Shown: positions 24,640-35,829 of the stretch, piece by piece
Layout of the letters: every line of letters starts with the position of its first letter
Position numbering within the stretch: the stretch's first letter is position 1
Assembly: GCF_000004075.3 (NCBI RefSeq)
Contig: NC_026656.2
Span: forward strand, 14,136,001 to 14,200,000
Length of the DNA stretch: 64,000 bases
Direction: 5' to 3'
Source: Cucumis sativus
Lineage: Eukaryota > Streptophyta > Magnoliopsida > Cucurbitales > Cucurbitaceae
Made by a program: the position numbers and the translations under genes
The notes under the pieces: generated by a model
The model's database searches: none
The model's input: only the letters and a program-made list of their open reading frames with translations
Told to the model about the DNA's origin: nothing

Positions 24640-25544
24640 AGATGAAATGATGTTAATACAATATGAATGTAGCTTAACATGTAGCATTGTTATATAGAAT
24701 TATGTAACTTTAACTTATATACTAAGATTTATTCTAAAAATTGAGATTTTGTCTTCATTATGTGTTGTCTTACCTTGTTTCAAATTTAATCATTGCCATA
24801 TCTATGTTTAGACATATGAAGTAATGAAATCATGACAAATAAGCTAAACCCTAGAGGGCAAAATTGTATTTTACTTTTTTCTTTGGATAATTTTGTTAAA
24901 CCCTATATTTACTTAAGAAAACCTATCTTTCATGTTAGTTGATGAATCAAATTTTTGAAATCGACAATTATCCTTCTTTTGTAAGTGACCTACAATTTTC
25001 GGAACTCTACTTATTAAAATAATATATCTAAGAGTGATGATTCCTACTATATGATCGTTACATGTATGATACTAAATTTAGTTGGAATAATCACATTAAT
25101 AGTTGCATTGACACTTATCTTCGAACTCAAATCTGTATTGATAGTTACATTTTAGGTGGTAGTCACAATTACAGTGACAGTTACATTTATAGTTATATCT
25201 GTGGCTACCTATTTATATCATTTGCACTCATTTTGAGACTATTATCTTACTAAAAAAGAAAAAAAAAAAAAAGACCTGACGTGTAAGTTAACCTCGACCT
25301 TCATAACGCTGAAAAAATGAGACATGAATGAATTCAAAAAAGAAATGTTACTGATATGGAAAGAATATTAGCTAATAACTAGATAAAATTGGTTTACTAT
25401 CAAACATATTAAAGATAATATCGTACTAACGAATTATTGATACACATACATCCAACCAAATATGATATAATTAGTATGTATATCAGTGATTAGCATAAGA
25501 TTCAAATTTCATATCCCTATCATAACTTAAATGGAAAGAAAAAC

Positions 25545-25719
25545 TAGGGGTGATCATCGGTTGGGTGAAACGGTTTTGTACAAAAACTGGGGTCGAAAAT
25601 CGACCTAATTGGTTTATACTAAGGAAAACCGACAAGCAATGTTCAAGAATTGAATCGAGCGACCAAACCGCGGGTTGGTTTCAATCAATTTGGTTTTCTC
25701 ATCAGTTTTTCCACCCCTA
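25545..25719. mobile_element. MITE-like element with TAGGGGTG / CACCCCTA ends
   Basis: A perfect 8-bp inverted terminal repeat, TAGGGGTG at 25545-25552 and CACCCCTA at 25712-25719, encloses 175 bp rich in 'cggttgg', 'aaccga' and 'aaccgc' words. Ends of this kind occur in hAT-like MITEs of dicots. No matching 8-bp target duplication is visible, so either the copy is old or the edges are wrong. Confidence 0.45.
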
Positions 25720-26171
25720 ATGGTTCATTGGGCCTAACATTTACTTCAAATATAAATATTTGAAGTTCGACCAGAAATAATAAATATAAAATAAATATCT
25801 ATATTCCATTTATATCTATATATTATTTTTGTATGATCAGTCCCTTTCGGGTAACAAGTCGGTTGGTTTTGCGAAACCTTTTAATTAAATCAACCACTGA
25901 ACGTTTTTTTCTAATAAAACCGATCATTGGATGTCGGTATCGTTCAGATCGTTTTTTCGAAGGTTAATGTTTAACCATGAGAAAAACATAGATCTATCAT
26001 CAACCCATGAATCTCTCACCGTCTAACTGTTATATCAACTAATTTGAGAAAAACCTGTTGAGTGTCAACTTTTAATTACACGTGCCACAAAAATCCATAC
26101 CAAAATTGTATTTCAGCCATTATATGAACCCTAATTCCCAACTTCAATCTGAATAAAACTCAATCTTGACC

Positions 26172-28370
26172 TCAAATCCCACCTGATTCATCCATTTCTT
26201 CACTCATATTTCCTCTCAGCTTAAGCAGTGTAGTTAGTGCTTCATCAACCTCTGGATGAGACTGCAAACCAGAAGAAAATGATTGGATCTTTGATTTGGC
26301 TTCAATCCAACTTACACCAGGATCCTTTCCCACCATTTTCTCTCTTATTCTTCTCCTCATCTCAACAACACCATCCCATTTTCCTGCTGCAGCATAAAGA
26401 TTTGATAGCAATATATGCGCTGCACTGTCTTCTGGATCTATTCTCAACACTTGTTTTGCTGCATTAACTCCTACTCTAAGGTTTTTTTTAACAACACATG
26501 AACTTAAGAGAGTTCTCCATAGCTCTGGATCATTATTTGCAAATGGTGATTTGGTAATCATTTCCTCTGCTTCGTCCATGAACCCAGCTCCACTTAACAA
26601 GCTTACCATACAAGAATAGTGCTTAGAATTCGGTATAATGTTGCATTCTTTCATATAGTTCCATAAAAACTGCCCTATTTCAACTGAGTTACTGTGATTA
26701 CAAGCAGAAAGTAAGGAAAGAAATGTTACTTGATCTGGTTTGACACCATTGTTTTGAAGGTTGAAGAAGAGGTTCAATGCTTGTTCCATATTCCCATGGT
26801 GGCTGTACCCACCAAGCATGGAGTTCCAACACTTCAAATCTGGACATGGGACTTGAGAAAATATCAATTGAGCTGAACCCAAATCACCATTTTTAGCATA
26901 CATGTTGATTAGACTCCCTAAGACATAGATTTCAGCTTCACTCCCTGTTTTTATTGCTAGAGAATGAAAAATCTCCCCTTGTTTTAGAGTGGCAAGATCA
27001 GCACATGAACTCAAAGCCAAACTTAGTGAAAAACTGTCAAGTTCATGGCCATTTTGATGCATTTGATGAAAGCATTTGATTGCTTTTTCCCCTTCACCAA
27101 TTCTAGAATACCCACTGATCATTTCTGTCCATAGAACAACATCCTTCACTGCAACAGTCACAAAAACCCTCGCAGCAGCTTGAGATTCACCATTTCTAAA
27201 TAACATGGATACAATAACACTGCTTATAAACACACTGCCCTCAAATCCATCCTTTATAACTTGAGCAATAAAAGACATTCCACTCAAAAGGTTGTCAATG
27301 GTGGAAATTACAGCTGCATATGTATAATCATCTGGTTTGGTAAGCGATGATTTCTTCAATTGTTGAAATAGCTTCATGGCCTTCTCGTCTTCTTCATTCT
27401 CAGAACATCCTGAGATGATCGTGTTCCAAGCAACCAAATCTGGGTTTTCATTTCTGTTAAAAATGCAAAATGCTGTATGGATATCCCCACAATTGCAGTA
27501 CAAATCCAACAGAACATTTTGCAAAGTTCTATCAATAATGGCGTTTGAGGTGATGATACGGCCATGGATGAGGCGGCCAAACAGGTAGTCTCCATTTCTA
27601 CAACATATATTCAAAATCATTGCATAGGTGAATTGAGTAGGAATTAGACCAATCCCCAGCATTTGATTGAACAAACGAAGCGCCTCGTTTAATTTATCGT
27701 GCTTCAAATTTCCAAAGATCATCGTATTCCAAGTCACTACATCCTTATCGATCGTCCACCGGAAAACTTTTCCAGCTGATTCCAAATCCAAGCAATGTGA
27801 GTAAGTCCCAATTAGTGCGGTTTGAACACGTACATCATGAACAAATCCACATTTCACTACTTGGGCATGAATTAAAGAGCTCCAAAATGGATCTTCAGTG
27901 AAAGAAGCTGCCTGCAATAAGCTCGTTATAGTAAAACTATTGGGTTTGAGGAATTCAAGCTCCATTTGTGAAAGCAGGTTGAAAGCCAATGGAGCATGAC
28001 CGTGAGACCGAGAATAGGCTGCGATCAGAGCATTAAACGAAACGAGATTTCTTTGCGGCATTTTCTCGAACACTTTCTGTGATTCCCAAATTGCACCACA
28101 TCGTGCGTACATGGATAAGATGTTGTTGCAGACGTAAGGAGATAGAGACGAGGCGGTGGCTATGGAGGTGAGAATCAGAGCGTGGAGCTGACGCGCCGCC
28201 TTCAGCGAGGTTACGGAAATGCATTTTTGGACAAGCGCTGATAAAGAAAGCGCTTCCGTCATGTGAAGAGGAACTCTTTTATTTTGGGTTTCAAAAAATG
28301 AACGAAAGGTTTCTCTTTTATACGAAATATCATTTTCACCCTTTAGAAAGACCCCCGGAGCCAATATCAT
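26172..28370 (-). CDS. pentatricopeptide repeat protein, PLS class with E domain
   Basis: An intronless open frame of 732 aa. Met37 (codon at 28262) is a likely alternative start, because the first ATG lies only 18 bp from the ATG of the divergent neighbour. PPR, L and S motifs run from about residue 60 to 620; examples are VSFNALIAAYSR, VVTWNTMIFGNLK, LVAWNTIISGC and LKCWNSMLGGYSHHG. The E region follows, with ELWRTLLSSC, AAHILLSNLYAAAGKWDGV and GVSWIEAKSKIQSF. There is no DYW domain. PLS proteins act in chloroplasts or mitochondria, usually as site-recognition factors for C-to-U RNA editing; E-type members rely on a separate DYW-type partner. The editing site cannot be predicted by eye. It appears to correspond to Arabidopsis At3g50420 (from memory). 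Confidence 0.93.
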   Translation of the reverse strand: MILAPGVFLKGENDISYKRETFRSFFETQNKRVPLHMTEALSLSALVQKCISVTSLKAARQLHALILTSIATASSLSPYVCNNILSMYARCGAIWESQKVFEKMPQRNLVSFNALIAAYSRSHGHAPLAFNLLSQMELEFLKPNSFTITSLLQAASFTEDPFWSSLIHAQVVKCGFVHDVRVQTALIGTYSHCLDLESAGKVFRWTIDKDVVTWNTMIFGNLKHDKLNEALRLFNQMLGIGLIPTQFTYAMILNICCRNGDYLFGRLIHGRIITSNAIIDRTLQNVLLDLYCNCGDIHTAFCIFNRNENPDLVAWNTIISGCSENEEDEKAMKLFQQLKKSSLTKPDDYTYAAVISTIDNLLSGMSFIAQVIKDGFEGSVFISSVIVSMLFRNGESQAAARVFVTVAVKDVVLWTEMISGYSRIGEGEKAIKCFHQMHQNGHELDSFSLSLALSSCADLATLKQGEIFHSLAIKTGSEAEIYVLGSLINMYAKNGDLGSAQLIFSQVPCPDLKCWNSMLGGYSHHGNMEQALNLFFNLQNNGVKPDQVTFLSLLSACNHSNSVEIGQFLWNYMKECNIIPNSKHYSCMVSLLSGAGFMDEAEEMITKSPFANNDPELWRTLLSSCVVKKNLRVGVNAAKQVLRIDPEDSAAHILLSNLYAAAGKWDGVVEMRRRIREKMVGKDPGVSWIEAKSKIQSFSSGLQSHPEVDEALTTLLKLRGNMSEEMDESGGI

Positions 28371-28388
28371 TTCGTCTCACAATTCGCC
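28371..28388. promoter_or_regulatory. divergent start region between PPR and Lines-like genes
   Basis: Only 18 bp separate the outermost ATG codons of two divergent open frames (28370 leftward, 28389 rightward). If PPR translation starts at Met37 and the other gene at 28445, the gap grows to 182 bp. Either way, transcription must start inside the neighbour's leader or coding part, so a shared bidirectional promoter is implied. No TATA box is evident. Confidence 0.5.
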
Positions 28389-31300
28389 ATGGAAACTGAA
28401 AATTTCGAAGCTTCAGTAGCTGAACTCATCGACGGTGCCTGAGAATGACGCTTGGCGGTGAGAAGTGCTTGCGGCTTAGCCGGCTCGTCGATCATTGTCT
28501 TCATCCTTTTACAGTAAGGTTTCGCTGTTCTCTATTGTTTCCATTTCTTTTTCTCGATTACATATTGCGCGCCAAGTTTTCTGTGATTATCATTGAAGGT
28601 TCATGTTTTTCACTTTTGGTGAATAGGAAGAAGATGGGGTGGTGTTGGAGAGCAAAGGGAAGGAAAAGGAACTGCTTATTGCGCTCTCTCATGTTTGCTT
28701 CGCTCTTCTTTACTCTCTTGGTTCCTGTGATTCTGTTGTTGCTATTGGATTTGGAAATCTTCAGTATTTTACATTAGTTCGTTGCCTCAGTTTGTTGACT
28801 GGTCGTTCATTAGGTTGTAACTGAAGTTCAGCGCTGGGTTCGAGAAATTGATGGCGACTCTGATAATGTTAGTCTCTCTCACCTCTCAGACATTTGTCCT
28901 GTTCAGTAACACAAAATTCTTCATTGATATAGTATTGTCGATCAGGAAGGGATTCAAATGCCGAATTCTCATGAGAAAAGAAGTGATGAGCAGGACCAAT
29001 CTTTGGAGAGCCACCATTATATGACGAAGATTGTTTCTGAATTGGTAATTTCTTACAATCAAGGACTTAGAGAGGAAGATCACAAAATTTTGGAGTTCTC
29101 TCTTCTGAAATATTTGTTCTTGCATTCTATTAACTATATACTTCTTCCGTAAATTAAACAAGGAAGTTTTTTATACATCTTTTTATTTCTCTGTACTGTG
29201 CATGCATAATGTATTTTACATTTCCCTTTGTGTGCAGGTACCTTTACTTGCTTTTGAGAATAAGTATGTCAAACATCTTGTGGGCAATGTACTAACAGCA
29301 GTTACAAAATTTATATTTCTAACTGTATGTAACTCTACTCATGTTTGAAATTTTAGTTTATCGCTATCACATAATTTTGGGTTAATAATAAACACATTTG
29401 ATTATGCAGGGAAACGCAAGCGACTGGTGTGAATTAGTACACTCGTTATGTTTTAGCATGGAGTTAGTGCTTGCCAGAATCATATCTTCTCCTGCACCTT
29501 CGATCACTGGGTCTGAAAATTTAGACTTTTATTTATCAATCTTACAACCTAAGCTGAAAAATGCCAATTTTTCCACGGTTGCTGGCCTTCTCCAAGTTTT
29601 GCGAAATACCTTGAAATTCTTGAAGCAAGAGCAGAGTGATCTTATTGGAGAGTTGTTTGATTCTGTTAATTCTTGTCTTTCAAAGATTCCTTGGGATTTA
29701 TTAGGTAGGATCCTTACGGAGAAAATATGTAACATTGTAGAAGTCCAGAGCAACGATGATGCGTGTTCTGATAATTTGCATCAGAGGCAAGGATTAAAAT
29801 TTCTGTTCCTAGGAAATTTTGTTCAATTTCTCTGTTCCTTGGCTGAGCCAAGTGACTTTGAGGAAGCTTCATGTGGTTCATTTAAGAGTCACCCCCTACT
29901 TGGCACAATCATCAACCTGATTCCTAACCTTTTTGATTGGTGCCTTAACAACCAAGTAGATCACTTTGATAGGTGCTTGTCCCGATATTTCAGTCACAAG
30001 CTGCTGGTATAGATCTACTCTTTTTCTCCCCCTCCTCAGAGTATACCTTAGATTAGCCTTCTTGAGATAAGGCAAAAATATAATAGGAATACCTGGTGGC
30101 TGGCTAGATTGTTCTATATGGTTTTTATGGTGCCTCAATTATTTATTTGGTTGGATGTTTTTGAGAAGCTTGATTCTCATAAGTGACAATGGCATCTACT
30201 TCCAACATCAAAGAACAGCGTAGATAGTGAAAGTTGAATTCTATTTAAAGAAATAGGTGCCTGGAACATATGTTTTATTGGAAGTTTTCCACTTTACATT
30301 TTTATTATAATTCTGATTCTTTTTTACTTTTAAACCCTATCAAGTTAAATCTATACCTTTAAATTAACTTTTGTATCTGGTTTAGTAATCTCCAATGTTT
30401 GTGCTAAAAGAATTTTAATTGGACAGAGGGTTTTGAGATCGATTTCAATTTCAATTGTGCTGTGAATGTGTCCGTACCATTTATGTGTTACCGACACTGT
30501 ACATGTTATATAACTACCCTGTTTCTGCTTCCACAACTTTGGGTTTCATGGAAGGGTAGTTCAAGTGTCTGAGTGACGTTCTTCTAGTTGTCACTCAAAT
30601 TTTTGCAATCCTGGATTGTACGTTTTTGTATGTGAACGATAGCTTGACTCTTGATCTTAGTAAAGTTCTACTTTTTATGAGGAAGAATGTGTTTCTTCTA
30701 GTATAACTTACTCCCCTCTTGGAAAGACATCTTTAGCTTTTTGATCCCTGCCCCACCCCACCTCTTCTTCCTCATAATATTTACATAGATACACTAATTA
30801 TCATATCTAAGCTTAATAATTTATTTCTGGGTGCTAATTGCATTGTGTGAATTTGATTTACCTGCCAAAATCTTGGGCATCATTTGATAACCATTTGATT
30901 TTTGGCACTTGAAAATCAAGCTTATAAACACTACCAGGACTTATTTGTTTTGTTATCTACTTTTTATGAGTTTTAAAAAACTAAACGAAGTTTTGGAAAC
31001 TAGAAAAACTAGCTTTTAAAAAGTTAATTTTGTTTATGAAATTTGATTGAAAATACAATTGTTTAGTTAGGTATAATGAAAACAATGATTAAGAAGTTGT
31101 CCGAAAACAAGTACAATTAACCGAAAGCAACAAATGATTAACAAACAGGATCTTCAGTTTTAAAAGATTGTTGATGATATGCTGCACTGCTCTTGAGTCA
31201 TACAAGGTTTAATTCCTAGTGGTTCACTAAGTTCAGTAATTCTTCATTTTTCAGATATTAATGATCAGGCTTAGTTTCCATTGCCATCTTCAGTGTTCCA

Positions 31301-33789
31301 CTCTTGTTCTATGGTTGCAACTTTGCAGAAATTGTTTCCAAAACCTCTTGTTGCTTCCAAAGCTTGAGCTGGAATCTACCGCTGATACTTCCCTTGAAGA
31401 TTCTCCATTGATTGTGAGCTATTTTGGTGACAAACGCAGTCCATGTTCCTTGCATCTGCGAAGACTAGCTGTTTTTCTATTCCTCAGGTGTTCCTTAAGC
31501 TTCATATGTAAACAACCAACTGAAAAGTGTGATCCGTCTATAGCTATAAAATCTCAGTTGATCTACACTACAACATTGGAAAGTAAATGTGATGACTGCA
31601 CTTGTAGCAAGAAAGGTGTACTGGAGCTTTATAAGTGGCTTCTGGGGAACCTTCCAACAAATATTTTTCTGGATACTAATATGTATGCAAAAAACTGCAC
31701 CAAGTTCGCATCATCATTTCTCCAGCTATATATGCACGAGGTTTGTACACTTTCTTCTCTGGTTTTCACTATGTCATATAAGGTCTTAGAATTATTTTGT
31801 GTTTTATCTTTTATTTTATTGACGCACATTTTCATTTTTTTGCATTGTCCAAACGATTGGGCTTTATGGTGCTCCTGCTTTGTACATCTTTCTCTCTTGA
31901 TGTTTCTTATCAAACAATGCTAGTATGTTTTAAGCTCTATCAAACTAGAGCTAAAGTAATGTTTGAAAAGAAAAACATATTTAAATAACATACATTTAGG
32001 CTTATATCTAATAATTTTATTGTCTTGAACTCTAGGATGATTTATTATTCAAAGTGCTGTTGCAACTTCTTCGGCTGCCTTCTCATACAGAGCCATGGTT
32101 AGTAATAATCAGTTTGGTTTTACATATATTTTGATTAACTACCACTTGCAGCATATTTAAGAAGATCATTGCTTGTATTTAGTTCTAGTGAAGGACCATC
32201 CCAGGAGGTGAAGGAAGTTATACTTTTTCATGTTTCAAACATTTTTGATCCTCAGCACATGTTCCACATTTTTCTTAAGGAGGCAAGTAACATTACTCCA
32301 GCCAGGCGATACCTCCACCTAAGTTTCAATTCCTTCATTCCTCTATTTGCTTTGACTGCTTCCATTTTCCTTCCTAGAATTCTAGACGTTGTTTGACTAG
32401 TGTCTTTATGTGCAGTTAAACTATGATCATGAAATGCTCTTAGATTACCTCATGTCAAAAGATGCAGGAATATATTGTTTGGAATACCTACTAAGGTATG
32501 CATTGTTTTAAAATAATAACAATGATTTTCTTGGGTGTGCCCTACTGCTTTGTCACTTTTTAAAACTGAATTCAGAAGTACAGTTGACATTTAATTACCT
32601 TGGAGTCCACAACTTCCATGCTCCTTGTCTGCAATATGGTCTAAACTTTTGTTTTCTGGTAACTTTTTATTATGTGTGGGGCAGGTGAGTGGTAATTGGT
32701 GCCTTAGGATATGAGCATCGACCTTCCCTTCCTGATACCTCAGATTTTTCTTTTTGTAGATGCCTGCATATAATAAATGATTCCAGGCATGCGCTAGGGG
32801 ATTCATCAACAATTTTGGATATCTTAACTGACTCTTCTGGCAAGAGAAGAAAGGTTATGCTGAACAGCTCAACTATTTCAGAAGAGCGATTGTCTGGTTC
32901 ACTCAATCAAAGCAATGAAACACTTCCATCCTTTGAGGACACTGGAAATTATGATTATGGCTACAAGCCTCAAAGAGTTGGGGTAGAATCCCTGAAAAAA
33001 TCTAAAAATTGTTTGCACTCGTTGAAAACATCCTTGGAAAATCTTCACAGAGAGAATCTCTTTCCATACAATCCCAAAGTGCTCATAAAACGGTATGCAT
33101 GTCTGCACGATGCTTTATTGAGTAAGATTTTAACTCTGGTTTTAATAATTTATCAAAAAATTCTCTGTTTGTGTTGAGTAATTTACAACATCTCCTTTGA
33201 TGTGTCCTAGAAATCTGTGAATATTTTATCTAAAGGCTATGTTAACAAACAAATTTAGCAAAATAATAGGCACTCTTGCCCATTACTTATGAAGGATTCT
33301 CACAAGTTCATTAGAAATTTTGTACATGAGGCATCGAGAAAGTTTTGTTTATTCATGTCGGATAGGTGTTCCATGCCAAATAAAATTATTTTTTTCCTAA
33401 TTAGAGAACCTTTAAGTATGTCAAGAGTCTTCTTCAGAGTTTGGTTGGATCTATGATGGAATGAATGAACCTTCGGGGGATTTAAGAAAAGAAGTCACTT
33501 CTCTGCCGGGAAGAATTAGGAATTAAGGTAAAAGGAACAAGAAAAAGCTCGTATTTAGGTTGAATATCAGTTGGTTGGAGTCACTTATTAAAGAGTACAA
33601 ACTGAAAACCAACCTACTGGCCTCACTTACTTGGAAACCAGAGAAACTGAAATTAACCTATTGACTAGTGGTATGGTTTGTTTAATTATAACTGGAATTG
33701 AGCTTTCTTTTAACTGGAGTAGTATGATTGTCTTCTTTTTACATGGCAGTTTGACGAAATTTTTGGAGCTTCCCATGGAGATTAAGTAA
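28389..33789 (+). CDS. Lines (LINS1)-like protein, eleven exons, apparent frameshift in exon 2
   Basis: Exons: 28445-28513, 28627-28867, 28946-29044, 29238-29324, 29410-30006, 31255-31740, 32036-32097, 32183-32282, 32416-32495, 32760-33092, 33750-33789. All phases agree except inside exon 2. There the frame reading EEDGVVLESKGKEK...LLTGRSL must gain one base at about 28813 to continue as VVTEVQRWVREIDGDSDN. With that one base discounted the product would be about 730 aa. An ATG at 28389 opens METENFEASVAELIDGA and stops at 28442, just before the ATG at 28445; it is either a uORF or the true N-terminus behind a second shift. The intron after 32282 starts GC. The C-terminal part, WLLGNLP, DDLLFKVLLQLL, YCLEYLLRCLHIINDS and finally NPKVLIKRLTKFLEL, resembles the Lines_N/Lines_C pattern. 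The molecular role of plant Lines proteins is unknown. This could be a pseudogene or carry an assembly error. Confidence 0.65.
30877..31149. mobile_element. MITE-like repeat in intron 5 of the Lines-like gene
   Basis: Left end 'atttgataaccatttgat' and right end 'aaatgattaacaaacagg' are imperfect inverted repeats. The interior has 'aaaatcaagcttataaacac' and 'ttttgttatctactttt', wording I associate with a very common cucurbit intron/intergenic MITE. A shorter relative is at about 61510-61680. Edges are approximate. Confidence 0.5.
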
Positions 33790-35829
33790 TTAAGAGTCGT
33801 CCAGCCCCATGCAGAGGTCCTCTTCTTGAAGCATGGAGCTCCCATTTTGATTTAACCCTCAAGCGTGGAGATCCTTTCAATCTAAAAGCTTCACTTTCGA
33901 GTTCTTAAAATAAGACTACTAATGGTTTGATCAATTGACTTATCTTCAAGTTATCTCCTTCCTAGACGGGTAAATAGATTGACCTTAAAACAGCAACGCT
34001 TAATTACTATTGCTATAAAACAAGCTCGTATTTTATCTTTGTTACCTTTTCTTAATAATGATAAAAATGATAAACAATTTGAAAGAAGCGAGTCGACTCC
34101 TAGAACTATTGGTCTTAGAACCAGGAATAAATAGGCTTAGCTTACTCTTTAATTGAATTAAAATTCGGAGCTTATTTGAGAGTGAATCATCAATTGAGGT
34201 AATTCAAATGTATTGTATTTTTCAATTCAGAAATGCTTTTGCTCCCTTGGCTTACAGTGCGTTTGGATTGACTAAGTGTTTATAAACATTTTTTCACACT
34301 TAAAAAACTAATCCAAAATGTGCTATCTAATCCTGCTTAATTTGGGATTGTGGTGGGTTTTCCCATACCTGTAATGAGTCAACCCAGCAGTATACACCAA
34401 CACACAGATATTTCTATACAGTAACTCAATACACAAATATCAAGAGGAACAGTTATACGATTTATAACTCTTAACACAAAAACAACAAGCAGTCAAAGTA
34501 TGGTTCCAGCCAAATAAGAGGGTTGTTCCTCTCCCAATGAAACCCAGTTCATCAAAAAACAACTCATTACAGCCAACGGACTATAGGGCTTTGAATCTAT
34601 GATTTCACGTTCTTATTTGGCTGTCTTGAAGGCTTTGAAATCAATAGTAGAATTTGGTGTTGATGTTAATTTGAATATGAAATGAACGAAAACGAAGTCA
34701 AGTTGCATCAACGGGATCCAAAGGAGCAAAAGAGGCTTATATGGCCTCTGCCTTGCAGCATCAGGGCACTCTGAAGTTTGTTTGTGCGACAATTCTCATC
34801 AATGTCACGATGTTGTCCCTAGCGCAATGATGTCGTTACATTTGTTTAAAAACATGTTTCTGCCGCCCAATTGACCTATTTCTGATTCCAACTGCTTTTT
34901 GTACGTCTTCCTCTCTACATTTTGAGTTCTTTTCATGAGTTTTATGCCTTTTATCATTTTCTCATCGTTCGGCGTGTGGATGAGAGGTTAAGATACTCGT
35001 TTCTAGCTTGGGTCACTAAGATAATTTATCTATTTCTTTGTATTTGTAACATTTGAATCAACTCCTTTATATTGTCAGTTTCTACTGAATATTGATCATG
35101 TTTTTGGATGTTTTTGGATGGGGATTGTATAATTCGTTGCACCTTTTCATATCTTCAGTTAAGAAGTTAAAGGTTAGAATAGCTTATTATTCAAAATTAA
35201 ATTAGATTGGTATTGATCTAATCAACCTTGAATTGGAACTATTTGGTGCTCATTTAGACGCTTGGAAATTGATCACTCCATTAATTAAGAATCTCTAGAA
35301 CTTAATACGATTATGAAAATTTAATCATCTATGATTTTCATCTAAGTTGAGATGGGATCCTTTGTTGATAAATGCTCCTCTAAGATGGACAAACAATAGG
35401 GTATCTAATAGAAAATTAAAATAAAGATACAAATGAAGCTCTTATTATAGATTTTCAACAGTAAACCACAAAAAGATTAATCAAGAAACAATGACAAATT
35501 ATTAGAAACTTTACTACTGAAACAAGTGAATTGAGGATTTATTACAACATAGAAAATACAGTGATTAAGTATAATAACAAATCAAAGTAGAACTAACCCT
35601 CTCATCCCTCTCAGGGTCTTCAACCTTTCAAATTTTCTTCCTCTTCTGTTTCTCCTTTTCCCTCCTTCTTCCTTTCTTATCAGTCACCCTGTTGTGACTA
35701 ATAATTAAATTAAACCTCTAATCAAACATAAAATTAACACAAACATACCTTTTCAACAGATCAGAAAATGAATATATAACATATTACAAATATTGTTCAA
35801 ATATCTATATGTATATGTGAGTGAATATA
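33790..35829. other. intergenic stretch between convergent genes, no gene seen
   Basis: The interval lies between the 3' ends of the Lines-like gene (+) and the SKU5-similar gene (-), so both 3' UTRs must lie here. No coding exon was recognised. The part at about 34340-34880 is less AT-rich and may be a retroelement remnant, but I could not find a conserved protein motif in it. Confidence 0.45.

Larger units (their letters stand above)
23792..26171. other. intergenic stretch with repeats, no gene seen
   Basis: It contains a diverged direct repeat (24399-24455 and 24499-24555), a TA microsatellite (24607-24633), a MITE-like element (25545-25719) and part of a dispersed AT-rich repeat (24280-24370). 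The bases just left of 26171 should be the PPR gene 3' UTR. The open frame at 25062-25253 has low-complexity Tyr/Ser/Ile repeats and is not taken as a gene. Confidence 0.5.

Noticed and set aside
29045..29152. Open extension of Lines-like exon 3 (VISYNQGLREEDHK...)
   Set aside because: Looks coding but ends in a stop with no donor that rejoins exon 4; splicing at 29044 gives the continuous SELVPLLAFENKYVKHLV.
33093..33177. Read-through end of Lines-like exon 10
   Set aside because: A GTATGC donor at 33093 and the short last exon at 33750-33789 restore the typical C-terminal KRLTKFLEL sequence.
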